NCBI GenBank assembly: GCA_029260035.1 | Contig: JAJDEA010000008.1 | Span: 1-37,939, forward strand | Source: Phycisphaerae bacterium | GTDB lineage: Bacteria; Planctomycetota; Phycisphaerae; UBA1845 | Reading direction: 5' to 3' | Length of the DNA: 37,939 bases | Shown here: piece by piece, positions 25,803 to 34,867 of the stretch | Position numbering within the stretch: position 1 is the stretch's first letter | Layout of the letters: each line of letters opens with the position of its first letter | Program-made: the position numbers and the translations under genes | The notes under the pieces: generated by a model | Seen by the model: only the letters and a program-made list of their open reading frames with translations | Databases searched by the model: none | Told to the model about the DNA's origin: nothing

Positions 25803-28800
25803 ATGCGATTCACTGAGCTAGTTACCCGCAGCCTTGTTTTCCGATTGCGTTCCCACATCGCAGTTATGCTTGGTGCGGCTGTAGGGACGGCTACGCTGGC
25901 GGGTGCTCTCGTGGTCGGCGATTCGATGCGTGCAAGTCTCTCTGAAGCTGCGATTGGCCGACTGGGTCGTGTTGATTTTGCGATGACCGCGCCGCATTTC
26001 GTTCGGGAGGAGCTTGCTGACGAAGTAGTGGCAAGTCGGCATGGCAAGAATCAATTTGATCGCCATGCGCCAACCATCTTGGCACGAGGTGGAATCTCCA
26101 ATGCCTCAGATGGTTCGCGCGTTGCAGGGATCAACATTCTGGGGGTTGATGATCGCTTTTGGCGGCTTGGCCAAGACCCAAATCCTGACAAGATTACGAC
26201 ACTATCCGGACGTTCGGTTATTCTAAACGATCCGCTGGCGCGCGAGCTTGGCGTCGCCGTTGGCGATACTGTGCTGGTGCGTATGGGAAAGCCGAGCGCC
26301 ATCTCGAAAGAAACATTATTGGGGAGGCGCGATGACTCCACGAAGACGCTTCGCCTTTCTGTTCGTGGGATCGTTCCGGGACGCGATCTCGGTGCTTTCG
26401 GGCTAAGCCCGCGACAAGCTTTGCCAAAAAACGCCTTTGTTCCGCTTGATTTGTTGCAGCGTCTGCTGGATCAACCTGGTCGGGTGAACACGATTCTACT
26501 GGCCAAGGCGGACGAAGAATCATCAGATTCATCGCTAGAGGTAGGGTCGATTCTTGCAGATAGCGTAGCTGACGCGGTAACGTTGAGTGACTTTGGTCTT
26601 CGTATTCGCGTTGATGAGCAGCGTGGTTATTTTTCCCTGGAAAGTGACTCGCTTCTTGTAGACCCGGCTGTCGAAGATGCGTCCCTTTCGATTGCCAACG
26701 ACAAGCATTGGCGGGCTGCGCCGATCATAACTTACCTCGCCAACACAATCGAAAAAAATGGGCCACTCGTACGCGAAGGGCATGCGAATGGAAGCGCATC
26801 CGCAGCTCGCACGATTCCTTATTCCACGGTGACAGCACTTAACGTGTCGCCGGATACGATACCGAAACTCACTTTGCGCGACGGTTCACCCGCTCCGAAT
26901 CTCAAAGCAGGTGAACTCTTGCTCAACAAATGGGCGGCTGATGACTTGAATGCTTCCGTAGGGGATCGGATAATCCTTTCCTATTATGTGACAGAAGCAC
27001 TGGGCGAGCTTCAAACGAATCGAACATCGTTCACCTTGCGAGGCGTTGTTCGCATGGACGAGGTCGCGACTGATGTGGGTTTCGTTCCCGAGTATGAAGG
27101 GATTACCGATACCGAAAGCCTTTCAGAGTGGAACCCGCCTTTTCCGATCGATTTTGATAAAGTGCGTGACAAGGACGATGTCTACTGGAATGATTTTCGC
27201 ACAGCCCCGAAAGCTTTCATTTCGCTGGATGAAGGACGAGGTCTTTGGGCAGAGCAGGGTGAGCGGTTCGGGCGAGCAACTTCGATTCGGATATACCCTG
27301 CCGAACACGCCTCTTTGGAGACCTCCAAAGAACAGTTTAGAGCCGAATTGCTGGCGCGATTGGATCCTGCTGCTTTTGGAATTCAGTTTGAACCAGTGCG
27401 AAAAAAACTCGCCGAAGCAAGCCGAGGGAGCACGGATTTTGGCGGGCTGTTCATTGGTTTTAGTTTCTTCCTGATTGCTTCAGCAGCTATGCTGGTTGGC
27501 TTATTATTCCGCCTCGGCGTGGAGAAACGTGCCAGTGAAATCGGATTGCTCATGGCAACGGGGTATTCACCGTCGGCGATCGTAAAACTGTTAGTATTCG
27601 AGGGCAGTGCCGTAACGGTTGGCGGTACTATTCTCGGTGTTCCGATTGCCATTGGATATGCCTATTTGATGCTTGCCGGGCTGAGGACGGCGTGGTCGGC
27701 AGCGGTTAATGCCCCTTTCTTACACCTGCAAATAGATTTGATGACGCTGGCCATGGGCGCAGCGATCAGCGTTGTAGTTTCGATTTTTTCAATTGCGTGG
27801 GCCATTCGAGGCTTGGCGAAGCAGGCACCAAGAACGCTACTTGCTGGAGTAACGAACGAGCCGAAAATTTCACGCGCCGCTGCTCGTCGTGCCGGGTTGG
27901 CGTCTCTGATGCTGATCGTCATTGCGAGTGTTGTTATTTTGCTGGCAGTTATCGAGAAGTTGCCTTCCGCTATTGGGTTTTTTCTGGGGGGTGCGTTACT
28001 GCTCATTGCATGCCTGGTAGGTTTTAGAGATTGGCTTCGTGTGACGGAGCGAAACGCGCTATCGTTTGATAAGAGAAGCTCGCTATGGAGACTCGGAGCG
28101 AGCAACACTGCCCGAAACCGCGGACGCAGTCTGCTCACGGCTGGGTTGATTGCCTCTGCAACATTCGTAATCGTTGCGCTTCAGGCGTTTCGCCTTGAGA
28201 CGACGGGCGATGTGCTGGATAGGAACAGCGGAACGGGGGGCTTTAGTTTGGTTGCAGAAGCGGCCAATGCGTTGCCATATACTCTTAGCTCGGCAAAAGG
28301 ACGAGAATCGTTAGGCATTGATCGAACACGTTTCGATGAATTGGGGAGTATCGAGGTCTATCCGCTTCGGCTGCGCCCGGGCGATGAATCCAGTTGCTTG
28401 AACCTTTATGTTCCGACCAAGCCACGCATCATCGGAGCGACCTCGGCATTGATCGATCGAGGTGGTTTTCGTTTTTCAAAATCGATGGCAACTTCGCCCG
28501 CCCAACGGCAGAACCCATGGATGTTGCTTTCAGAGGAACTGCCGGATGGAGCCATACCGGCCATTGGCGATGAAGCAGCGGTTCTCTGGCAGCTTCATTC
28601 AGGGCTAGGAAAAGACTTTGCGATTACTGACGAGCGAGGCCAAGAAGTGCGACTGAAGTTTGTCGCGCTTCTATCGGGGAGTGTGCTACAGGACGAGCTT
28701 ATTGTGGCTGAGTCCAACTTCGTCAAGCTGTTTCCTTCCGTTGACGGCCATGGGTTTTTCCTGTTGCAGACGTCCGGCGATAAAGAAAAGGCCGTGCAGC

Positions 28801-29267
28801 AAACCTTGGAACAAGAGCTGGAATCGTTTGCGTTTGATGTGACGACTTCAAGGCATCGATTAAACGAATACCATTCCGTTCAAAATACCTACCTCGCCAC
28901 ATTTCAAACGCTAGGCGGATTGGGATTGATCCTCGGCACGATGGGGCTTGCGGTCGTACTGTTTCGCAATGTGTGGGAAAGACGAAGTGAATTGGCGCTT
29001 TTTCGGGCGCTCGGTTTTTCAGATAAAGCACTCAGGCGGATGGTTCTCGCAGAGAACATCGTGCTCGTTGTCGCGGGTCTCTTGAGTGGTGTGCTGCCTG
29101 CTTTGGTCTCGATCTCGCCGCATATTCTAAGGCGTGCGGAAACGGTGCCTTGGATATCGATCGGTTGGATAATCTTGGGTGTGCTGGTTATTGGCGTTGG
29201 GGCGGGAACCTTAGCATTGCGACCTTTACTGCGAGCGCCCTTGCTGCACGAGCTTCGTTCGGAATAG
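25803..29267 (+). CDS. Large FtsX-fold ABC transporter permease
   Basis: About 1154 residues. ATG 25803 follows AGAGAG by about six bases; the open frame extends upstream to 25614 but that part overlaps the ATPase gene and reads like antisense noise. The layout is a TM1 with short N terminus (FRLRSHIAVMLGAAVGTATLAG), a large extracytoplasmic domain to about residue 550, three helices with an FtsX core (SFFLIASAAMLVGLLFRLG onward), a central pair of hydrophobic helices, a second TM1-like helix before a second large soluble domain, and a second FtsX core (LGGLGLILGTMGLAVVLFRN onward). This two-half, about ten-helix plan is a duplicated MacB/LolC-type permease in one chain. It probably exports or extracts a hydrophobic or lipid-linked substrate. 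Confidence 0.92.
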   Translation: MRFTELVTRSLVFRLRSHIAVMLGAAVGTATLAGALVVGDSMRASLSEAAIGRLGRVDFAMTAPHFVREELADEVVASRHGKNQFDRHAPTILARGGISNASDGSRVAGINILGVDDRFWRLGQDPNPDKITTLSGRSVILNDPLARELGVAVGDTVLVRMGKPSAISKETLLGRRDDSTKTLRLSVRGIVPGRDLGAFGLSPRQALPKNAFVPLDLLQRLLDQPGRVNTILLAKADEESSDSSLEVGSILADSVADAVTLSDFGLRIRVDEQRGYFSLESDSLLVDPAVEDASLSIANDKHWRAAPIITYLANTIEKNGPLVREGHANGSASAARTIPYSTVTALNVSPDTIPKLTLRDGSPAPNLKAGELLLNKWAADDLNASVGDRIILSYYVTEALGELQTNRTSFTLRGVVRMDEVATDVGFVPEYEGITDTESLSEWNPPFPIDFDKVRDKDDVYWNDFRTAPKAFISLDEGRGLWAEQGERFGRATSIRIYPAEHASLETSKEQFRAELLARLDPAAFGIQFEPVRKKLAEASRGSTDFGGLFIGFSFFLIASAAMLVGLLFRLGVEKRASEIGLLMATGYSPSAIVKLLVFEGSAVTVGGTILGVPIAIGYAYLMLAGLRTAWSAAVNAPFLHLQIDLMTLAMGAAISVVVSIFSIAWAIRGLAKQAPRTLLAGVTNEPKISRAAARRAGLASLMLIVIASVVILLAVIEKLPSAIGFFLGGALLLIACLVGFRDWLRVTERNALSFDKRSSLWRLGASNTARNRGRSLLTAGLIASATFVIVALQAFRLETTGDVLDRNSGTGGFSLVAEAANALPYTLSSAKGRESLGIDRTRFDELGSIEVYPLRLRPGDESSCLNLYVPTKPRIIGATSALIDRGGFRFSKSMATSPAQRQNPWMLLSEELPDGAIPAIGDEAAVLWQLHSGLGKDFAITDERGQEVRLKFVALLSGSVLQDELIVAESNFVKLFPSVDGHGFFLLQTSGDKEKAVQQTLEQELESFAFDVTTSRHRLNEYHSVQNTYLATFQTLGGLGLILGTMGLAVVLFRNVWERRSELALFRALGFSDKALRRMVLAENIVLVVAGLLSGVLPALVSISPHILRRAETVPWISIGWIILGVLVIGVGAGTLALRPLLRAPLLHELRSE

Positions 29268-29281
29268 GAGAGAAGAGCAAT

Positions 29282-29884
29282 ATGGTGTGGAAAATCATAA
29301 CTTTGAAGAGACTACATGTTGTCATCACGGTTATTGGCTACCTGGGTATGGCTGCTCAGAGTTCTGCTGCGATTGGCGAGCTCCAAGGGGGCAACACCAA
29401 TAAGGTTGAACTGCAGGCGAAGGCTTCGCCTGGCCCGTCTGAACATCCTTCACGCGCAACGCTTGAGAAGTTGGAACGCAAGTTCAAGGAATCGATGAGC
29501 GGGGCAGTGTTGGAGGGTTTTTGGCAGATGACCGGGGAGGGCGGACTTTCAAGTGTCAAGCCTCTGACCGAACCAAAGCCTGAAAAGTACTTTATTACCG
29601 ATGTCGCGAAAGTGACCGGCGATGACTGGGTCATCACCGCTCGAATCGTTTTTGGCAACAAAGACGTACAGATTCCCGTTGCGGTGAAGGTTGTGTGGGC
29701 GGGGGATACCCCAATCATCACGATCGACGATTTTCCGGTTCCGATGATCGGAACCTATTCGGCGCGCGTGACCATCTATCGTGGGTTTTATAGTGGTGTT
29801 TGGCTTAGCAACGAGAAGAACTACGGGGGCGTCATGGCTGGGAGAGTAGTCAAGCAGCCGAAAGCCGGGAAAGTTGATAATTAG
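29282..29884 (+). CDS. Exported protein of unknown function linked to the ABC transporter
   Basis: 200 residues from ATG 29282; GGAGAGAAGAG at 29267-29277 supplies the ribosome binding site, and the frame is open farther upstream only over the permease gene. An N-terminal signal peptide (LHVVITVIGYLGMAAQSSAA) precedes a mature protein with a Pro/Ser linker, a helix with EKLERKFKESMSGAVLEGFW and then a beta-rich domain (YFITDVAKVTGDDWVITARIVFG, VAVKVVWAGDTPIITIDDFP). The last residues GGVMAGRVVKQP suggest a compact globular end. I do not recognise the family by name. Its position 14 bases after the permease makes it a likely periplasmic partner of the transporter. Confidence 0.75.
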   Translation: MVWKIITLKRLHVVITVIGYLGMAAQSSAAIGELQGGNTNKVELQAKASPGPSEHPSRATLEKLERKFKESMSGAVLEGFWQMTGEGGLSSVKPLTEPKPEKYFITDVAKVTGDDWVITARIVFGNKDVQIPVAVKVVWAGDTPIITIDDFPVPMIGTYSARVTIYRGFYSGVWLSNEKNYGGVMAGRVVKQPKAGKVDN

Positions 29885-30343
29885 AGCATTCATTTTGAAG
29901 AGATTGCGAGCAATTGTTCTACCAGAATCTCATAATTCGGATTACCGACGCCGGGAGAGAAAAAGCGTGGAACCCCTAAATGCAGAGGGACTTTAATGTC
30001 CATCTCTTTGATCTTGATTTGTTGGATAATTCTTGTCTGTTGATCCAAAAATCTCCGATAATTTTCACCGCAAAATTCTAATTGTTCCTATATTATCGGT
30101 CGGTACGGCTGGAACGGTGCGTAAGGGATCGCAAATGGAGGACAGAAGCTGTAAGTCGTTATATTATCAGCACTTATTGTTGTAAAATCTGAGAATAAAA
30201 AGAAAGAAATAGGTTGACGGCATAGATTGGGTTCGTGTATAAATGGAAATAGTTACACCGGCGCTTTTATGCGAGGGCGTTGAGGCTCTGACAGGGCGTG
30301 TGTCCGTTATTCGTTAGTTTGGTTCACTGGTTCGGAACATTTG
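29885..30343. other. AT-rich intergenic region before the PEP-CTERM gene
   Basis: About 459 bases with clearly more A+T than neighbouring genes and no convincing reading frame. It closes the GT4-ABC operon and opens the PEP-CTERM gene. A short ATTGC-GA-GCAAT hairpin soon after the stop at 29884 is too weak to call a terminator. The far end contains a good promoter (30214-30243). Confidence 0.55.
30214..30243 (+). promoter_or_regulatory. Sigma70-like promoter of the PEP-CTERM gene
   Basis: TTGACG at 30214-30219 and TATAAA at 30238-30243 are separated by 18 bases, and an A-rich stretch at about 30181-30210 could act as an UP element. The distance to the ATG at 30344 is about 95 bases, leaving a leader of moderate length with no recognised riboswitch. 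Confidence 0.65.
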
Positions 30344-30973
30344 ATGATCGGCTTCTCAAATAAATCACTGTTGTGCCGAAATGTTGGCATTGTATTCGCG
30401 CTTGTGGCTGGCTTGGCCTTTGCGTCGAACGCGCGGGCCAACATCATGCTCGATTTCGAATCCTTGTCTGGAGCGTCGGCTCTGGCTGGCGCTGGCAGCA
30501 CTTTCATCTCAGATACACACAGCGAAGGTGGCTTTACCTTGGCCAGTTCGGCGTTCGCGTCCTGGGGAGCATCAAGCAATAATTATGCAGGTTCTACAGC
30601 CCTTTTCGCTATGTTTGATTCAGACATGACTACACTTAGTCGCAATGGTGGTGGTGCGTTTTCTTTTGACTCAATTGACCTTGGCGAAGCATTCTCTTCC
30701 GGCGGCACAGCGTCGGTGACGTTTACTGGGCAACGGGCCGATGGGTCCACCGTAGCAAACATGGTCGATCTCGATGGGCAGTTCGGATTCGAGACCTTCG
30801 GCTTTACTGGTTTCAACAATCTGGTTTCGCTAAGTTGGAGCCAGGGCACTATTTACACGCAATTCGACAACATCCTGCTCAGGTCCCCTGCTGTTGTTCC
30901 GGTTCCAGGCTCCGTTGTGCTTGGTGCAATTGGCCTTGGCATCGTTGGACTAGTTCGCCGGCGTCGACGGTAA
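30344..30973 (+). CDS. PEP-CTERM-type exported protein
   Basis: About 209 residues from ATG 30344 (a TTG at 30341 is one codon earlier). A signal peptide (VGIVFALVAGLAFASNARA) precedes a domain starting NIMLDFESLSGASALAGAGS, rich in Ser, Gly and aromatic strands and resembling the beta-sandwich bodies of PEP-CTERM proteins. The C-terminus is a PEP-CTERM-like sorting tail: V-P-V-P-G at about residue 185, a hydrophobic stretch VVLGAIGLGIVGLV and a terminal cluster of Arg. In organisms with exosortase this tail is cleaved and the protein is attached to the outside, often with exopolysaccharide. The first motif is V-P-x-P-G and not strict P-E-P, as commonly seen in planctomycetes. No exosortase gene is in the window. 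Confidence 0.88.
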   Translation: MIGFSNKSLLCRNVGIVFALVAGLAFASNARANIMLDFESLSGASALAGAGSTFISDTHSEGGFTLASSAFASWGASSNNYAGSTALFAMFDSDMTTLSRNGGGAFSFDSIDLGEAFSSGGTASVTFTGQRADGSTVANMVDLDGQFGFETFGFTGFNNLVSLSWSQGTIYTQFDNILLRSPAVVPVPGSVVLGAIGLGIVGLVRRRRR

Positions 30974-31162
30974 ACTTTCGGTTTCCCCGCACATAATTTC
31001 CGATAAGATATTTGCAAGTGCGTATCTGTGCGCACTGATCGCTAATTCTTAGCTGAGCTGAGGTTGTTGAAGACTCACAGGTGCTGTCTTTGGACCGTCT
31101 GCAGTCTTCCTCCTTCCATTTTGAAATCTTCATGCATGGGGTCGAGTGGGAGTTTCATTATT

Positions 31163-33046
31163 ATGAACATAGTGTCTACCGCATTTCGTTGTGGGCTATG
31201 TACGGTGTTGCTGGTAGTTAATGGTTGTACAACAGCGCCACCTGGTGCAGGGACAGACGAGCCTTGTCCTACTGGCATGGATTGCGCTGACAGCACCAAT
31301 GCTAACGTGAGTTCAGGATCGGATAACTCTGGCGGTGTGGATGGAGACCATCTGCCGAATAACAATGCCGATGATGCTGAACCGGGTACTACTGGCGGGG
31401 CTGGAAATTCAAATGTGTGCTCTTCGGATGCTGAATGTGATGATGGTTTGTTCTGCACGGGGGTGGAGACCTGTGGCGCAAACGGTTCCTGCCTGGATGG
31501 AACCATGCCGTGTGCGGCTGGGTTAGTCTGTGACGACGTCGCGGATGTCTGCAACGATGAAAATACGAACAACGACAACACAACACCTTCTGAAACTCGA
31601 AGTTATAGCCGTGATTTGGCCACATTCTTAGGTGGAAATAATCAGGACACTATTCGAGATATTTTTGTGGATGATGCCGGAAATATCTATGTAACTGGCG
31701 GAACAGAATCTTCAAATTTTCCAGTAACCTCTGGTTCTTACGATGCGACATTCAATAGCGGAACTCGTAACCACGATGTTTTTGTAGCGAAATTTGATTC
31801 ATCGGGGAACCGCGTTTGGGCGACCTTCGTGGGAGGTCCAAATTATGACAGGGCCTACGCGATCGAAGTGGATAACCAGGGTTTTGTTTATGTTGCAGGT
31901 CGAGCAGGGGTAGGTTTTCCTGTTACTAGCGGGACCGTTCAAACCGCTTTTGGGGGTGATGTAAACCCGAATAATCCCATCTACGGTACACAAGATGGTT
32001 TCATATTCAAACTCTCACCCGATGGAAAGACATTGGTTTGGTCAACCTACTTCGGCGGGGACGACCGTAGCTTCGTTCGCGATATGGACATCGATTTGGC
32101 TGGCAATGTGTATATTGTAGTGACTGACGTTAGTCGAACCAATCCGCATATCACAAGTGGCGCTTTTCAGACGAGTATAGCAGGCGACGTGGATGGCGTT
32201 ATTGCAAAACTGTCGGCTGATGGTGCGAGCGTGGTATGGGCGAGTTACCTGGGTGGCTCTAATTATGACGTAGGAACGCCTTCCATTCGTGTGGACTCGG
32301 CTGATATGGTGATTGTTGCGGGGGGAAGTAGTTCGACGAACATGCCAACAACGGCTGGCTCTTTTCAGCCAATTCACTCAACTGGCAGTCAGTGGGATTT
32401 TCATGTTGCGAAATTTGCCGTAGATGGAAGCAGTTTAGTGTTTGGTACATTTTTAGGAGGTACAAGAAATGAATATACTGAAACGCATTGTCTCGGTATT
32501 GATGCTCAGGATAATATAATAATTGCAGCAACTACTACATCCGATGATTTCCCCACTACTTCAGGAGTTTTTCAGACAACATTCGGAGGAAGACAAACCT
32601 CTCCGGGTGGCAATGGAAACTACGGTGGGGATGGATTTGTAGCTAAACTTTCCTCAGACGGTTCTCAGCTTCTGGCCAGTACTTTTATAGGTGGAAGCGA
32701 AGGCGAGGGCATCGAAGGCGTTGGCGTGGATTCAGAGGGCTTCATCTTCGTAAGTGGCGCCACGTTTTCCAGTGATTTCCCTGTTACTGTCGGCGCCATG
32801 CAGGCCAATTATGGCGGAGGCGGAGATTTCTTTGCCGTCGTTCTATCGCCCGATCTGACCGAGCAGGTTTACGGTTCGTATTGGGGAGGTACAAACGAAG
32901 ACCTCGGGCGAAGTGCGATTACCGATTCCAAAGGATATCTCTATGTTGCGGGACATTCCGAATCAAACCAACTCTCCACGCAGAACGCTTTTCAGTCGTC
33001 GCTTAATGGGGACGTCGAGGGCGCGTTCGCAAAGTTTTCCTATTGA
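31163..33046 (+). CDS. Lipoprotein with Cys-rich module and seven SBBP-type repeats
   Basis: About 627 residues. ATG 31163 gives a lipoprotein-like signal (LCTVLLVVNGC, Cys at about residue 21) and follows GGGAG; the frame is open from 31064 but the extra part has no signal character. A low-complexity Asp/Asn/Gly linker leads to a Cys-rich module CSSDAECDDGLFCTGVETC-type (about residues 95-140), then seven repeats of about 55-75 residues, each starting T/S-(F/Y)-x-GG and containing D-x-x-G-(N/F)-(I/V)-Y-V-(A/T)-G, F-P-V-T-x-G, and D-x-F-V-A-K-(F/L). These are SBBP/beta-propeller repeats, and seven would close one propeller. The protein is expected at the cell surface. It converges with the GT39 gene, 30 bases apart. 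Confidence 0.88.
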   Translation: MNIVSTAFRCGLCTVLLVVNGCTTAPPGAGTDEPCPTGMDCADSTNANVSSGSDNSGGVDGDHLPNNNADDAEPGTTGGAGNSNVCSSDAECDDGLFCTGVETCGANGSCLDGTMPCAAGLVCDDVADVCNDENTNNDNTTPSETRSYSRDLATFLGGNNQDTIRDIFVDDAGNIYVTGGTESSNFPVTSGSYDATFNSGTRNHDVFVAKFDSSGNRVWATFVGGPNYDRAYAIEVDNQGFVYVAGRAGVGFPVTSGTVQTAFGGDVNPNNPIYGTQDGFIFKLSPDGKTLVWSTYFGGDDRSFVRDMDIDLAGNVYIVVTDVSRTNPHITSGAFQTSIAGDVDGVIAKLSADGASVVWASYLGGSNYDVGTPSIRVDSADMVIVAGGSSSTNMPTTAGSFQPIHSTGSQWDFHVAKFAVDGSSLVFGTFLGGTRNEYTETHCLGIDAQDNIIIAATTTSDDFPTTSGVFQTTFGGRQTSPGGNGNYGGDGFVAKLSSDGSQLLASTFIGGSEGEGIEGVGVDSEGFIFVSGATFSSDFPVTVGAMQANYGGGGDFFAVVLSPDLTEQVYGSYWGGTNEDLGRSAITDSKGYLYVAGHSESNQLSTQNAFQSSLNGDVEGAFAKFSY

Positions 33047-33076
33047 TCGAGCAGACTTCAGGCGATAGGTCGTCGG

Positions 33077-34867
33077 TTAATTCGATGTTTTGGACGCATG
33101 AATACTTACCGGCACGCGTCTCGGTTTGATCGTCGGAGCGGCGTTGGGGTTGAATCCCATAGGTTCAATTCGTTCGTAAAGCGTTATGGTGCGGTGGGGG
33201 TGTGTATTGCGGGCAATTTTCACTGGGAATCCGATGTCGCGAATTTCGACCGGGTAAGTGCGAATCGCACGAAATGCACTTTGCGCTAGCAGTGCATCAA
33301 GCGCTTCTGCGGTGGAAACTTGCCCGGCTTGCTCATTCAGGGGCGACGGCGATTCTCGTAGAACGTATTTCACATTCCAGCTCTTGAGCTTTTTCGCCAG
33401 CTCCTCCGCGCTGCCGAAGTTGTCTTTCCAGTCGCGAAGCAGTTGATTGGCCCGTATGATCCTCCCGAACGAAAAAATGTCGCGATCCTTGCTCAGTTTT
33501 TCCTGCACTGCAAGCCTATAGAAAACGGCCATCCTGCTTGCTCTTTCAGGAATTGAAACGAGACAGGTAAATTCGCCCAGTTTGTCAGAAAGATCGCTCG
33601 CGGCACGCTGGTACGCCGATGGTACACGCGGGACTTTCACTTGATTTCCCTGGTAGAGCATGAATACGACCAAGCATGCTGCAACAATGGCATTCGCTTG
33701 AAGTCGTTTCCCGTCTGTTTGCAGTTCGGATCGCCGGTGAATAAGAGAAGTGAATCCTTGCGCCCCGGCCATGGCCAGCGCACAAAACGGAGGTAGCCAG
33801 AGCAAGGCGTATCGAACGTCCTGCGCTTTCATGTACGAATGCATCAAGTAGAAAACTGCGATCCAACTGAAAAGGACGGAGGAGTTCTTTAGTCGGCCTT
33901 GCATCGCAACAGCCGTCCCGAAAAGACCTGCAATCAAGATCGGCCAAGATGCGACAAATGGAAGTCTGTAGACATAATTCAGCCATTGGTCGTAGTTGAA
34001 CCGGTCGGCGACATGCTGCGCCGTGAATCCCAACGAATGACCGACTGCATCGCCGCCGAGTTTCAGCTGAGAGTACACCAACGCGCCAGCCGCCAAAACT
34101 ATGACCGAGATTGCAGTGATTATAGGGCCACGAAGAAGATGGCGCCATCTCCCCGTTGTCAGGGTCGAGATGAGGAAAACGGGAAGCAGCATGAGTGCGT
34201 GTTGCTTTGTCCAGATCGCGAGAATGGTTAATAAACAGAAACCAATTGCGCCTCGCCAGGATGGCGTGTCACTTTGCAGGAGCTTTTCAAAGGTCCATAT
34301 CGCCCCCATGAGAAATGCGAGGACAGGCACCTCGATCATGATGTCTCGGCCCCAATACACGAGTAGCGGATTGGCTACGAGCAGCACGGTTGCAGCGGCT
34401 GCCCACCATGGAGAAAACCGCAGCCGGAACCACTTAAAAGAGAAGAAAGTCATCAGGAGAGACATTAGTAGGACAGCCAGTTGGGCCGTAGGGCCGGAAG
34501 CGCCGAACATGAGCATGAAACTGGCTTCGATGATCGGGAAGACAGGCGGATAGTAGCCGATGTTGACAGCCGGGTAATGTCTGTAATATTCGAAGACAAA
34601 TTCGACTGGGTCTGATAACGCACTGACTGGGTGATGTACGGCATCGTGAACGAAGATGCCGTTCATCAAATGGTGCGAGGCATCGCTGAATTCTCCAGCA
34701 CCGTAAGTCCATCCTTTACCATAAAGCAGCAGCGTCAAGAGAAGCAGTGCTACAAGGATGGCGTTCTCAAGGGCTGGCTTGACGCGCAGAACTTGCGAAT
34801 CACACGCTATGACAGGTGAGCCGTGCGACCGGTCTAATGCGTTGGGTTGGGTTGAGGATTCAGGCAT
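33077..34867 (-). CDS. GT39/ArnT-like membrane glycosyltransferase
   Basis: About 596 residues. ATG 34867 is the preferred start; an ATG at 34903 would add a Cys-rich odd N terminus, and neither has a clear ribosome binding site. A hydrophobic helix (ILVALLLLTLLLYG) is followed by the first external loop GEFSDASHHLMNG, where the Asp near the start matches the catalytic Asp position of PMT/ArnT-type GT-C enzymes, and by GYYPPVFPIIEA. Eight to ten further helices follow, then a soluble C-terminal domain of about 200 residues. Such enzymes move a sugar from a polyprenyl-phosphate carrier to a lipid, protein or glycan outside the membrane. The flavoprotein and glycosyltransferase nearby, on the opposite strand, fit surface glycan synthesis. 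Confidence 0.85.
   Translation of the reverse strand: MPESSTQPNALDRSHGSPVIACDSQVLRVKPALENAILVALLLLTLLLYGKGWTYGAGEFSDASHHLMNGIFVHDAVHHPVSALSDPVEFVFEYYRHYPAVNIGYYPPVFPIIEASFMLMFGASGPTAQLAVLLMSLLMTFFSFKWFRLRFSPWWAAAATVLLVANPLLVYWGRDIMIEVPVLAFLMGAIWTFEKLLQSDTPSWRGAIGFCLLTILAIWTKQHALMLLPVFLISTLTTGRWRHLLRGPIITAISVIVLAAGALVYSQLKLGGDAVGHSLGFTAQHVADRFNYDQWLNYVYRLPFVASWPILIAGLFGTAVAMQGRLKNSSVLFSWIAVFYLMHSYMKAQDVRYALLWLPPFCALAMAGAQGFTSLIHRRSELQTDGKRLQANAIVAACLVVFMLYQGNQVKVPRVPSAYQRAASDLSDKLGEFTCLVSIPERASRMAVFYRLAVQEKLSKDRDIFSFGRIIRANQLLRDWKDNFGSAEELAKKLKSWNVKYVLRESPSPLNEQAGQVSTAEALDALLAQSAFRAIRTYPVEIRDIGFPVKIARNTHPHRTITLYERIEPMGFNPNAAPTIKPRRVPVSIHASKTSN

Noticed and set aside
27662..28138. Minus-strand frame of 158 codons
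   Set aside because: Antisense to the ABC permease helices; shadow.
31017..31036. AGTGCG...CGCACT hairpin after the PEP-CTERM gene
   Set aside because: Only six pairs, an eight-base loop and no T run; too weak to call a terminator.
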